From Blastococcus atacamensis (lineage in GTDB: Bacteria; Actinomycetota; Actinomycetes; Mycobacteriales; Geodermatophilaceae), in NCBI RefSeq assembly GCF_002938425.1, contig NZ_POQU01000003.1:57449-121448 (forward strand): a DNA stretch of 64,000 nt. The letters are read 5' to 3'. Positions 9,043 to 17,205 of the stretch are shown here, one piece after another; position 1 is the stretch's first letter; each line of letters starts with the position of its first letter. Position numbers and translations under genes: made by a program. Under the pieces are notes generated by a model. The model did no database searches, had not been told where the DNA came from, and saw only the letters and a list, made by a program, of their open reading frames with translations.

Positions 9043-9540
9043 GTGGTCAGAACGGTGAGTCGGCAGGCGGCGGCGCTGGCGAAGGCGCGTGAGCGGCGAC
9101 GGGCGCTGGACGCGGCCCGCGATGAGCACGACCGTCGGACCGAGCAGGCGACGGCCGAGGCACTGGTGGCGCTGCAGGCGCGACGGGAGGCCGAGCAGGG
9201 GCTGCAGGCGGCGACGACGACGCTCGCTGAGACGCTGCGCGCCGTCCTGGCCGAGGATGTCTCGGCCGAGCGGGCGGCCGCGCTGCTGGAGATGGATACC
9301 GCCGAGGTAAGGCGGCTGACGAAGATGACCGAACGGCCAGCGGCCACACCGGCGAGACCGGTGGCGACGGGGAATTCTGATCGACGCAGCCGAGCCGGCC
9401 CCGTGACCCAGAGGCAGCCGAGGCGAGTCCAGTGGTCCTGCCGGCAGCAGTCGAGGACTGGCAAGCCGCCACCGGGAGCCCTGGAGCGATCAGGCGCGGC
9501 GTCAGCGAGGTGGAGGACTGCGACGATCCAGTGGTGCTGA
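9043..9540 (+). CDS. Coiled-coil protein of unknown function with degraded C-terminus
   Basis: The first 100 residues (QAAALAKARERRRALDAARD and on) form a charged coiled coil rich in Ala, Arg and Glu, ending in a short HTH-like stretch EMDTAEVRRLTKM. The remaining 65 residues are Arg/Pro/Ser rich with no protein-like pattern, as though the original stop had been lost by a frameshift near 9340. GTG at 9043 follows a GGAGGAAG site (9032-9039). Such proteins occur in actinobacterial islands, but I cannot name a family. Confidence 0.5.
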   Translation: MVRTVSRQAAALAKARERRRALDAARDEHDRRTEQATAEALVALQARREAEQGLQAATTTLAETLRAVLAEDVSAERAAALLEMDTAEVRRLTKMTERPAATPARPVATGNSDRRSRAGPVTQRQPRRVQWSCRQQSRTGKPPPGALERSGAASARWRTATIQWC

Positions 9541-9559
9541 ACCCACGGCCGGTGCCAGG

Positions 9560-9830
9560 ATGCGCCGGTGGGGCACCTCTGCGGCGACCGGCTGCGGCAG
9601 GCTCGGCTCGCCGCCGGATCTGACCCGCGAAGATCTCGCACAGCGGGCCGGCGTGCGTTCGGCCGACCGCATCCGGGACTGGGAGCGGGACGCGCGTGCA
9701 CCGCAGGCGCGGTACGTGGCGCGGCCGGCGGCCGCCCTCGGCGTTGACCCGCGCTGAACCGGGTGTCCCGCGCTCTCGGCATCCCTGCCGGCCAGATGAC
9801 CGATCCCAAGGGTTAGTGATCGTAGGCGTC
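9560..9830 (+). pseudogene. Decayed XRE-type helix-turn-helix protein
   Basis: One frame (about 9569-9620) reads GDRLRQARLAAG, the usual first helix of an XRE repressor. A second frame from about 9618 reads LTREDLAQRAGVRSADRIRD and then WERDARAPQARYVARPAAAL, the recognition helices. A third frame after a TGA at 9755-9757 reads ALNRVSRALGIPAGQMTD. Together they resemble one HTH protein broken by at least two indels. No intact version is possible without correcting frames. The 150 bp to the merR stop hold nothing else recognised. Confidence 0.5.
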
Positions 9831-9907
9831 AGTGATCGTGGGACTGGTGCGCCGATGTGGTCCCGTGCCAGATGGCGGTGGTTAGCGCCAGGACGCGTGA
9901 CCCGGCA

Positions 9908-10333
9908 TCAGGTGGTGGGCACGGGCCGCGCAACGACGTCGGCCGGTATCACCTGGCAGACGACAGCGGGGTCGCACGTAGCCGGGTCCAGGATGCCCGC
10001 CCGGGACCGGAGCCGTTCGACGTCCGCGCGTAACGCGGTCAGCTCGGCGATGCGTCGGTCGAGGTCGGCGGCGTGGCTGTCCAGCAGGGTGAGGACGTGC
10101 TGGCACGGAGCTCCGCTGCTAGCCCGGACCGTGATGATCTCGCGAATCTCGGCCAAGCTGAGCCCGGCGGCTTGGGCCGCTTTGACGAATGCCAACCGGT
10201 CGACGGCGCCCTCGTCATAGTCCCGGTAGCCGGAGGGACACCGAACCGGTGCGGGAAGTACGCCGACGGATTCGTAGAACCGGATCGTCTTCGTCGTCAG
10301 CCCGGTTCGGGCGGCGAGCTGGCCGATACGCAC
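9908..10333 (-). CDS. merR: MerR-family heavy-metal-responsive regulator
   Basis: A 141-residue MerR regulator: winged HTH at 1-70 (MRIGQLAARTGLTTKTIRFY, SGYRDYDEGAVDRLAFV), a dimerisation coil, and cysteines at 77, 120 and 126. Cys77 at the start of the coil plus a C-terminal Cys pair is the arrangement of Hg, Pb, Cd or Zn sensors; the 120/126 spacing is not identical to classical MerR. It would distort the spacer of its target promoter when metal binds. It is divergent from merA, with the operator between them, so mercury is the likely inducer. GTG at 10333 is the family start. Confidence 0.88.
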   Translation of the reverse strand: MRIGQLAARTGLTTKTIRFYESVGVLPAPVRCPSGYRDYDEGAVDRLAFVKAAQAAGLSLAEIREIITVRASSGAPCQHVLTLLDSHAADLDRRIAELTALRADVERLRSRAGILDPATCDPAVVCQVIPADVVARPVPTT

Positions 10334-10349
10334 CGGCGCACCCTACGAC

Positions 10350-10381
10350 TTGACGTTCCAGCGCAGTGGAAGCCCTAGCGT
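10350..10381 (+). promoter_or_regulatory. MerR-type promoter/operator for merA
   Basis: A -35 box TTGACG (10350-10355) and a -10-like TAGCGT (10376-10381) are separated by 20 bp, longer than the normal 17 and typical of promoters that MerR proteins untwist. Inside the spacer is a perfect TTCCA-N6-TGGAA dyad (10356-10371). Direction points to merA, whose GTG is 39 bp after the -10. Confidence 0.75.
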
Positions 10382-10419
10382 CGCCTACCAGGTCATCGAG
10401 CCAAGCGGAGGAGCGGCAC

Positions 10420-11787
10420 GTGGACGCAGTCGATCTGGTCGTTATCGGAACCGGCGGGGCGGCGATGGCCGCCGGCATCGAGGCGCGCTCGCGCGGCAAG
10501 TCCGCCGTGCTGGTCGAGCATGGACCGCTGGGCGGGACCTGCCTGAACATCGGCTGCGTACCGAGCAAGAACCTGCTCGCCGCCGCCGGCCGGCGGCACC
10601 GTGCGCAGGACAACCCGTTCCGGGCCGTACCGACCAGCGCCGGCGACGTGGACATGGCCGCACTGACCGAGCAGAAGCAGGAGCTCATCGACCGGCTGCG
10701 GCAGGTGAAGTACGCCGACGTCGCCGAGGCGCACGGTTTTCCCGTCCGGTACGGGCACGCCCGGTTCGTCGACGAGCAGACCCTCGAGGTCGACGGGCAG
10801 CCACTGGTCGCGCCTGCGTACGTGGTGGCCACCGGCGCGGCCCCGCACATCCCCGACCTGCCCGGCCTGGCCGGCGTCGACTACCTGACCTCCACCACGG
10901 CGATGGAGCTGACCCGGCTGCCGGAGTCGCTGGTCGTGCTGGGCGGCGGCTACGTCGGGCTGGAGCAGGCGCAGCTCTTCGCGCACCTGGGCGTGCAGGT
11001 CACCGTCGTGGGCCGGTTCGCACCGCACACGGAACCCGAGATCGCCGCGGTCTTGCGCGAGGTGTTCGCCGACGACGGCATCACCGTGGTCGAGGAGCGC
11101 GGGGTGGCCGTGGCCGGCAGCGCCGACGGCGTCGTGATCACGACAAGCGGCGGCCGGGAGGCGACGGGGCAGCGACTTCTGGTGGCCACCGGCCGGTACG
11201 CCGACACCGGCGACCTGGGCCTGGAGGCGGCGGGGGTGAAGACCGATGAGCGGGGCTTCGTCGTCGTCGACGCCCATCAGCGCACCACGAATCCGCGGAT
11301 TTTTGCTGCCGGCGACGTGTCCCGAGCGCCGCAGTACGTCTACGTCGCCGCACAGACCGGGCACGCCGCTGCTGCAGGAGCGCTTGGTGCGCCGACGACC
11401 GTGGACTACCGCGGACTGCCCGGGGTGACCTTCACGACGCCGCAGCTGGGCAGCGCCGGCCTCACCGAGCGGCAGGCGCTGGCGCGCGGTCACGCTTGCG
11501 ACTGTCGAGTGCTCGGCGCGCAGGACATCCCGCGGGCGCTGGCCAACCGGGACACCCGCGGCGCCCTCAAGCTGGTCATCGACGCCGACACGGGACAGGT
11601 GCTGGGCGTGCACGCCGCACTCGACGGCGCCGGCGACGTGATGCTGGCTGCTACCTACGCGATCAAGTTCGGGCTGAGCGTCGACGACCTGGCCGACACG
11701 TGGGCGCCGTACCTCACGATGGCTGAGGCGCTGCGCATTGCCGCCGGACTGTTCCGCACCGACAAGCCGACCAGCTGCTGCGCATGA
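10420..11787 (+). CDS. merA: Mercury(II) reductase
   Basis: FAD- and NADPH-dependent cytoplasmic enzyme reducing Hg(II) to volatile Hg(0). The 455 residues show the Rossmann motif near 10-15, the redox-active pair Cys41/Cys46 in GGTCLNIGCVPSK, the NAD(P) motif VVLGGGYVGLEQAQLF and, decisively, the vicinal cysteines in the C-terminal SCCA (Cys453, Cys454) that deliver Hg(II) to the active site in MerA. The N-terminal heavy-metal-associated domain found in many MerAs is absent. GTG at 10420 is preceded by CGGAGGAG; an earlier in-frame ATG at 10366 lies inside the promoter and is rejected. No merT, merP or merB is seen. Confidence 0.93.
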   Translation: MDAVDLVVIGTGGAAMAAGIEARSRGKSAVLVEHGPLGGTCLNIGCVPSKNLLAAAGRRHRAQDNPFRAVPTSAGDVDMAALTEQKQELIDRLRQVKYADVAEAHGFPVRYGHARFVDEQTLEVDGQPLVAPAYVVATGAAPHIPDLPGLAGVDYLTSTTAMELTRLPESLVVLGGGYVGLEQAQLFAHLGVQVTVVGRFAPHTEPEIAAVLREVFADDGITVVEERGVAVAGSADGVVITTSGGREATGQRLLVATGRYADTGDLGLEAAGVKTDERGFVVVDAHQRTTNPRIFAAGDVSRAPQYVYVAAQTGHAAAAGALGAPTTVDYRGLPGVTFTTPQLGSAGLTERQALARGHACDCRVLGAQDIPRALANRDTRGALKLVIDADTGQVLGVHAALDGAGDVMLAATYAIKFGLSVDDLADTWAPYLTMAEALRIAAGLFRTDKPTSCCA

Positions 11788-11972
11788 GCGGAGCATCGTG
11801 CTTGGGCACTGCGGGTCGCTTGCGTTCGCTGAGGCGCCAGCGTCGGGGTGCCTGGACGGCAGTACGGGGCGGCGCCGACGTTCACGAGGACGGCCAACCC
11901 TGCGAGGGGTGAGCGAGGCTTGGCCGCGGACGGTCGGGCAGTGGAACGCCGGGGAGGAGGGGCAGGAAAGGC

Positions 11973-13607
11973 GTGACGGAGGATCAGCGGCGGCCAGGGA
12001 TGCGCGCCGTGCTGGCCCAGCCGGACTTCCGGCGGCTGTGGGCGGCGCGCACCGTCAGCCAGTGGGGCGACATCTTCAGCTTCGTCGCGCTGGCCATCCT
12101 GATCTACCGGCTGACCGGCTCGGGGCTGGGCGTGGCGGGCGTCGTCGTCGCCGAGATCGTCCCGGTGCTGCTCATCGCCCCGGTCGCCGGCGTCGTCGTC
12201 GACCGGCTGCCCCGCATCCAGGTGATGGTCGCCGCCGACGTGCTCCGCGCCGCCCTGGCCGGCGTGCTGGTGGTCTGGCACGACGACCCGCTGGTCATCT
12301 ATGCGGTCGCATTCGGCCTGTCCGCCGGGGCGGCGTTCTTCAACCCCGCGGCCAACAGCGTGTTGCCCTCGGTCGTGGCCGACCGGGAGACCGTGGCCGC
12401 CAACAGCGCGGTCTGGACCGCGGCGGTGCTGTCACAGGTCGTCCTCGCGCCGCTGGCCGGAGGCCTGGTCGCCCTGGTCGGTTCCGGCTGGGCCTTCGGT
12501 ATCAACGCCGCGAGCTTCCTTGTCTCGGCGCTGGCGCTGCGCGACCTGCGGCTGGTCGAGCCGCCGGGCGAGGTCGGCCCCCTCCGGCTGCTCGCCGACG
12601 CCCGTGACGGCGTGGCCCTGGTCTGCCGCGACCGGCTGCTGCGCGCCCTGGCCATCGGACAGCTGCTGGCCGCGCTGTCGGCCGGCGCGACCAGTGCGCT
12701 GCTGGTCGTGCTGGCCGCCGAGCACGTTCGGGCACCGGCGGACGCCTACGGAATCCTGGTCGGTGCGATCGGCGTCGGTGCCGCCCTCGGGCCCACCCTC
12801 CTCCTGCGGCTGATCCCCGACCCGCGCCGGCCGCTGTACGTGTTCGGCCCCTACGTGCTGCGGGGCGTTGTCGACCTGGTGCTCGCCTCTGTCCGCTCCC
12901 TGCCGTTCGCCGCCGCCGCCCTGGCCGTGTACGGCGTCGGAACCTCCACCGGCGCTGTCACCTTCAACAGCCTGCTGCAGTCGTACGTCACCGACCGCAC
13001 GCGCGGGCGGATCTTCGCCCTCATGGACCTGCTGTGGCAGAGCGGGCGCCTGGCCAGTCTCGGCGTCGGCGGGCTGCTCGCCGACACCGTGGGCATCCGC
13101 GCCGTCTACTACCTCGGCGGCATCCTGCTGCTGCTGGCCGCCGCCGTCGGCTTCGCCGCCAGCCGCACACCCGCACCCTCGCACGAGGCAGCCCCCCCCA
13201 AGTCCGGACTGAGCAACGGTCAGGCCCGGGTCGGCAAGCCCCAGCCGAGCGGGGCGTTGAGGATCAGCCCCACGAGCAGTACCGCGGACAGGTACGGGCC
13301 GACCCGGTCGCCGGGCCGGTCATCGCTGCCGTCGCGGTCGAGGAGGGCCTGGAAGCCTGGCGCGGCGAGGGCTGTCGTTCCCCTGCGCGCTCCGGTGAGA
13401 CCCCCGACGACCGACGCTCGAGGTGCGGCTGCGCCGATGGGTGCACCGACGCATGCTGTGTGCCCAGCGCCGCGCCGGCGCCCGGGCCCGTTCAGATCAC
13501 GATCCGGGAACACGCCGGTGATCGGCCCGGTCAGGCCTGCGGCCGTCCCGACCGACCACGGTGCACTCACCACGTCCGGCACCGGAACCAGCACCGAACG
13601 GCGATGA
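11973..13607 (+). CDS. MFS exporter with aberrant C-terminal extension
   Basis: Residues 1-405 are a complete 12-span MFS exporter of the enterobactin exporter/MacAB-independent efflux type (FRRLWAARTVSQWGDIFSFV, LIAPVAGVVVDRLPR, ATFNSLLQ-like loop). The remaining 140 residues, from about 13,190, are Pro/Arg/Ser-rich and run through DNA that encodes pieces of a cation-efflux protein in other frames, so the natural stop seems lost. GTG at 11973 follows GGCAGGAAAGG. The 185 bp from merA hold no other gene. Position after merA suggests metal or toxic compound export, but the substrate is unknown. Confidence 0.75.
   Translation: MTEDQRRPGMRAVLAQPDFRRLWAARTVSQWGDIFSFVALAILIYRLTGSGLGVAGVVVAEIVPVLLIAPVAGVVVDRLPRIQVMVAADVLRAALAGVLVVWHDDPLVIYAVAFGLSAGAAFFNPAANSVLPSVVADRETVAANSAVWTAAVLSQVVLAPLAGGLVALVGSGWAFGINAASFLVSALALRDLRLVEPPGEVGPLRLLADARDGVALVCRDRLLRALAIGQLLAALSAGATSALLVVLAAEHVRAPADAYGILVGAIGVGAALGPTLLLRLIPDPRRPLYVFGPYVLRGVVDLVLASVRSLPFAAAALAVYGVGTSTGAVTFNSLLQSYVTDRTRGRIFALMDLLWQSGRLASLGVGGLLADTVGIRAVYYLGGILLLLAAAVGFAASRTPAPSHEAAPPKSGLSNGQARVGKPQPSGALRISPTSSTADRYGPTRSPGRSSLPSRSRRAWKPGAARAVVPLRAPVRPPTTDARGAAAPMGAPTHAVCPAPRRRPGPFRSRSGNTPVIGPVRPAAVPTDHGALTTSGTGTSTERR
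13201..13465 (+). pseudogene. Scrambled remnant of a cation diffusion facilitator-type gene
   Basis: On the plus strand, 13298-13375 reads ADPVAGPVIAAVAVEEGLEA then WRGEGC, the last membrane span and end of actinobacterial CDF-like efflux proteins; a Cys-rich tail CGCADGCTDACC follows about 13,420-13,460. The preceding span, GPYLSAVLLVGLILNAPLGW, is found only on the minus strand at 13221-13300. The flipped piece is bounded by a 10-bp inverted repeat (13226-13235 and 13298-13307, GCCGACCCGG). Re-inverting it puts the two halves in the natural order, save for a small indel. Family identity is from memory. Confidence 0.5.
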
Positions 13608-13965
13608 CCCTCTGCGCAGCCGCATGCATACCTCCGGTCGCCATGGCTGGGTGACGGGGGAGCGGTCCGGTGAGGGATACGAATGCGGGACTGCTGCACG
13701 GATCGAGGAGCGCCTCGACGGTGGGCCGGTCGACGTCGGCGATGCTGGCGCCGATGACGTCGACCAGCTCGGTGAGCAGCCGGTGGGTGGCGCCGTCATA
13801 GCTGTCGACGAAGGCCTGCAGCATGCCGCGGCAAGCAGTCTGCCGCGGCAGATGGGGCAGGATCGCCGTGTCGCAGGCCCGGCGGATGATCGCCCGGTTG
13901 GCGCCAGTGGCCAGCGCGTCACGGGGGCAGGCTTGCTCCGGCGAGAAGGTGACGTTCTCTCTCAT
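13567..13965 (-). CDS. Hypothetical protein
   Basis: A 132-residue frame from ATG 13965 starting MRENVTFSPEQACPRDALAT. Residues 20-90 look protein-like with predicted helices (GMLQAFVDSYDGATHRLLTE), whereas the last 40 residues are irregular. No family recognised. It sits between a gene wreck and a possible transposase scrap, so it may itself be a fragment. No good ribosome site precedes the ATG. Confidence 0.35.
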   Translation of the reverse strand: MRENVTFSPEQACPRDALATGANRAIIRRACDTAILPHLPRQTACRGMLQAFVDSYDGATHRLLTELVDVIGASIADVDRPTVEALLDPCSSPAFVSLTGPLPRHPAMATGGMHAAAQRVIAVRCWFRCRTW

Positions 13966-14037
13966 CGAGTCGCCTCGACGGCGCCGCAGTAATGAGCCGG
14001 AGACGGCGCTGGTGCGGGGGAGGGGGCGCGGAGATGG

Positions 14038-14102
14038 TCAGCACGTGAATCACTTCGACGCCGCGATCGAGCAGGAAGCTGCCGACACCGCCGGTGCCCC
14101 CA
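14038..14102 (-). mobile_element. Possible IS110-family transposase scrap
   Basis: The minus strand reads GGTGGVGSFLLDRGVEVIHV over about 20 codons. IS110-type transposases carry a similar stretch (EGTGSYG..L...LLD.GVEVIEV) near their N-terminus. No further matching sequence, terminal repeat or intact frame is visible, and neighbouring frames on this strand between 14,050 and 14,405 are broken. The call is tentative. Confidence 0.22.
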
Positions 14103-14470
14103 GACCGATCAGCCGCCGCTCTCCGCCAAGGTCGGCCACCCCGATCCGGTACAGCCGCGGGTGGGGCGTCGGCAGATGACGGCCTTGAGGACCGCACGGG
14201 CGGCCGAGCCGTCGAGCCAGAGATGCTGAGGTGGACACTCCATCCAGCTCATCCGGCCGAGCGCGGCGAGCATCTCGATGCGCTGCGGCTGCTCGCTGGT
14301 GGAGCCCATCCGGACGCCGAGGACCGTCCAGGACAGCCTGCCGCCGTGATCGCGTTTACTCATCAAATACTGCCGCATGCATTCGTCCTGAACCGATGCA
14401 ACCAACGCATCGGTCGCGCCCTGACCTGCGCAGTCATCTCAGATCAACAACACCCAACGCTCCAAGATCA

Positions 14471-14509
14471 AATCGCAGGGTTATTGGTTCGAGTCCAATC
14501 GGGGGAGCC
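14471..14509 (+). repeat. 3' half of a tRNA-Asn gene (possible att scar)
   Basis: The T-arm is perfect: stem ATTGG (14483-14487), loop TTCGAGT, stem CCAAT (14495-14499). It is followed by a 7-nt acceptor strand CGGGGGA, discriminator G and CC. Acceptor and T-arm resemble the 3' end of actinobacterial tRNA-Asn, which starts TCCCC. No D-arm, anticodon loop or matching 5' acceptor strand lies upstream, so this is not a functional tRNA. Integrative elements that use tRNA genes leave such 3' copies. Confidence 0.55.
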
Positions 14510-15124
14510 CTACAGTTTCGACCAGCGTCTTGGTCGGTCCGAGACCGTTGCTCAGCTCCCGTCTCGTCTCGCATGCGACTTGCTCCGGCTCTCGTCGGGC
14601 GCGGCGGCCGTCGGCGCATCCAGTACGCCTGGTGCCAGGCCTCTGTCCAGTCGCGACTGCAGCTGAGGTGCAACACTGCGCATCGCGTTTGGGCGGCACC
14701 GGGACGAGCTACCGGCAGACCTGGAGGCCGTTGTCCAGCAAGCCGTCGCTTACGTGGATGAGCTGGCAGCCGAACATGCCGACGAGCCCAGCATGGCGGG
14801 CTGGACCTCTTCGTAGGTTGGACTCCGAGTCGCCCTTGGCGGCCGAGCACCCGCTGGATGTAAGCCTTCCTCGCCAGTTGTACGGACGCTTCGACGCCGA
14901 CCGTGCTCATGCACAGTGAGCCGCTCGTGCACAGACCAAGCCGGCGGCAGCCGTGGCCGTTGGTGCAGACGGCGGAAGCGGCCCGGGACAACATGGCGAA
15001 CGTTCTGAGGGAGTGGCAGGAGGCGGCGCGCTAGCGGCCGCGAGGAGCGAGAACCCTGCAGAGATCCTCTGGGCGTCGCAGGAGGCGTCGCTGCGCCCGT
15101 ACGGCTGGACCGCCCAGGGGAGCC
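14510..15124. other. Degraded intergenic stretch with short coding-like fragments
   Basis: No complete gene is supported. A plus-strand frame at 14667-14816 has no start codon but reads FGRHRDELPADLEAVVQQAV then YVDELAAEHADEPSMAGWTS, which looks like the C-terminus of a lost helical protein. A second frame, ATG 14909 to TAG 15034 (41 codons), ends LVQTAEAARDNMANVLREWQ and is also helical. Neither has a recognised family or ribosome site. The stretch fits the decayed edge of an accessory region. Confidence 0.4.
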
Positions 15125-15163
15125 GGCCGGCCCACGGAACCTGGTCGGGTCCGCGGGCCGGCC
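15125..15163 (-). terminator. Candidate terminator for the ene-reductase operon
   Basis: Perfect 9-bp arms GGCCGGCCC (15125-15133) and GGGCCGGCC (15155-15163) flank a 21-nt loop just beyond the minus-strand stop at 15171. There is no U tract, which is common for actinobacterial hairpin terminators. Confidence 0.4.
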
Positions 15164-15170
15164 GTCGGGA

Positions 15171-16247
15171 TCAGGCGGTCTGCTCCAGCGCGGGGTAGTC
15201 GATGTACCCGGCGTCGGTTCCGCCGTAGAAGCTGGACGGATCGCCCACGTTGAGCTCCGCGCCTTCCTGCAGGCGGCGCACCAGATCGGGGTTGGCGATG
15301 AAGGCACGCCCGACCGCGACCAGGTCGGCCCGCTCGTCGTCCAGCAGGGCCTGCAGGTTCTCCGCCGTCGTCTCCAGGCTGAAGGCCGGATTGACGATCA
15401 GCGCCCGCGACCAGTTGCTGCGAATCTTCTCGGTGACCGTCGGGGGCCCCTCGACGACGTGCAGGTAGGCCAGGCCCAGCGGCTGGAGGCCGGCGACCAC
15501 CGCCGCGTAGGTCTCCTCGGTCTCGTGCTCCACGATGTCGTTGAAGCTGTTCGCCGGCGACACCCGGACGCCCACCCGATCGGCCCCGACGGCCCCGGCG
15601 ACCGCGGTCGTGGCCTCGATCAGGAAGCGGACCCGGTTCTCCACCGAGCCGCCGTAGCGGTCGGTGCGCTGGTTGGTGCCCTCGGCGAGGAACTGGTGGG
15701 GCAGGTAGCCGTTGGCCCCGTGCACCTCCACGCCGTCGAAACCGGCTTCGTGCACCGCGAGCCGCGCGGCCTCGGCGAAGTCGCGCACTGTCTGCTCGAC
15801 CTCGTCGGTCTCCAGCGCCCGCGGCTCGACGAAGTCCTGCAGGCCCTCGGTGGTGAACACCTGACCGGCGGGGCGCACGGGCGAAGGGGCCACCGGCAGG
15901 CCGCCGTCCGGTTGCAGCGACGGGTGGGAGATCCGCCCGGCGTGCATCAGCTGCAGGAAGATCCGGCCACCCCGGGCGTGGACCGCGTCGGTCACCCGGC
16001 GCCAGGCGGCGGTCTGCTCTGCGGTGTGGATGCCGGGGGTGTTCGGATAGCCCTGGCCGACGGCGCTGGGCTGGGTGCCCTCGGTGACGATCAGGCCGGC
16101 CCCGGCCCGCTGGGCGTAGTACGTGACCATCGAATCGGTGGCGACACCGTCCGCGTCGGCGCGGTTCCGGGTCATGGGGGCCATCACCAGCCGGTTGGCC
16201 AGCTCGATGCCGTTGATGGTGTGCGGGGTGAAAAGGGACGAGCTCAC
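15171..16247 (-). CDS. Old yellow enzyme-type ene-reductase (NemA-like)
   Basis: FMN-dependent NAD(P)H oxidoreductase that reduces activated C=C bonds, quinones or N-ethylmaleimide-like electrophiles. The 358-residue barrel shows the family start LFTPHTINGIELANRLVMAP, the catalytic pair His176/Asn179 in VEVHGANGYLPHQF, and TDRYGGSVENR near 195-206. GTG at 16247 is preceded by AGGAGA at about 13 nt. It lies 49 bp downstream of the SDR gene in the same direction, so both probably share the promoter facing the TetR gene. Electrophile detoxification is the likely role; the real substrate is unknown. Confidence 0.9.
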   Translation of the reverse strand: MSSSLFTPHTINGIELANRLVMAPMTRNRADADGVATDSMVTYYAQRAGAGLIVTEGTQPSAVGQGYPNTPGIHTAEQTAAWRRVTDAVHARGGRIFLQLMHAGRISHPSLQPDGGLPVAPSPVRPAGQVFTTEGLQDFVEPRALETDEVEQTVRDFAEAARLAVHEAGFDGVEVHGANGYLPHQFLAEGTNQRTDRYGGSVENRVRFLIEATTAVAGAVGADRVGVRVSPANSFNDIVEHETEETYAAVVAGLQPLGLAYLHVVEGPPTVTEKIRSNWSRALIVNPAFSLETTAENLQALLDDERADLVAVGRAFIANPDLVRRLQEGAELNVGDPSSFYGGTDAGYIDYPALEQTA

Positions 16248-16296
16248 GAGGCAGTTCTCTCCTGGATGTCGGTGTATGGATCAGTCGGATCGGTGC

Positions 16297-17103
16297 TCAG
16301 AGACTCGAGTGGCCGGTGACGGCCTGCTCCAGCTCCGTCTTGCCCTCGGCGAGCTGGCGGTCCAGCGCGCCGGGGTCGTTGCGGTTGAGGTCGATCATCT
16401 GCCGGCGCCGCTCGCCACCGCGGACGACGGAGAGGCTTCCGTCGGTCATACCGGCGACCGTCGCCGCGGCGACCTCGTCGGGGGTCTCGTAGACGAACCC
16501 GTGCTCGGGACCGGCCTGCGAGCTGGCCATCATGGGGGTGCTGGTGGCACCCGGGTAGACGGTGAGCACGTGCACGCCCTCGCCGTACATCTCCCGTCGC
16601 AGCGCTTCGCCGAAGTGGGCGATGCCTGCCTTGGTGGCGGCGTAGGTGGCGTAGAACGGCATGCCCACCAGCCCGATGCCGGAGGAGACGTTGACGACCA
16701 GGCCGTCCCCGCTGGCGCGCAGCGCGGGCAGAGCGGCCCGGGTCAACAGGATCGGCGCGGTGAGGTTGAGGGCGATCTGGGCGACGACCTCGGACTCCTC
16801 GATCGCCGCCAGCCGCCCGGCCCGCACGTTGCCCGCGTTGTTGACCAGCACGTCGATACCGCCGAAGTGCTCCTGGGCGGCCGCCACGACCCGGGCGGGG
16901 GCTTCCGGTGCGCCGAGGTCGGCGGCCACCACGTGCGCCTGCCCGCCGCGGTCGCGGACCAGGGACGCGACCTCCTCCAGCGGTTCGGCACGGCGGCCGA
17001 CCAGGGTCAGCCGCGGGGCGAAGGCCGACAGCTGGAGAGCCAGGCTGCGGCCGATGCCACCACCGGCGCCGGTCAGCAGGATGGAGCGGTCGGTGAGATT
17101 CAT
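16297..17103 (-). CDS. Short-chain dehydrogenase/reductase
   Basis: A 268-residue classical SDR. The cofactor motif TGAGGGIG is at 11-18, NNAG at 88-91, and the catalytic set is Ser140, Tyr154 and Lys158 in FYATYAATKAG. ATG at 17103 is chosen because AAAGGAA stands 5-6 nt before it; longer frames extend into the promoter region. It is the first gene after the divergent TetR regulator and is followed by the ene-reductase, so it may oxidise or reduce an alcohol/ketone related to that enzyme's substrate. Cofactor preference (Arg37/Arg38 after beta-2 suggests NADPH) is an inference. Confidence 0.88.
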   Translation of the reverse strand: MNLTDRSILLTGAGGGIGRSLALQLSAFAPRLTLVGRRAEPLEEVASLVRDRGGQAHVVAADLGAPEAPARVVAAAQEHFGGIDVLVNNAGNVRAGRLAAIEESEVVAQIALNLTAPILLTRAALPALRASGDGLVVNVSSGIGLVGMPFYATYAATKAGIAHFGEALRREMYGEGVHVLTVYPGATSTPMMASSQAGPEHGFVYETPDEVAAATVAGMTDGSLSVVRGGERRRQMIDLNRNDPGALDRQLAEGKTELEQAVTGHSSL

Positions 17104-17205
17104 GGATTCCTTTCGTGAAGGCAGTGAGTCCGGCCGGCCGTGCGCCGGGACGCCGTCCGAGCCGCCCCTGGAGAGCCGACCGGCCGCTCCGGCAAGAGCT
17201 CGCAG

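Noticed and set aside
13561..13992. A 143-codon plus-strand frame
   Set aside because: It overlaps the minus-strand hypothetical gene, whose translation is more protein-like, and it lacks a ribosome site.
14471..14509. A complete tRNA-Asn gene
   Set aside because: The T-arm and acceptor 3' strand are present, but no anticodon arm, D-arm or 5' acceptor strand precedes them.
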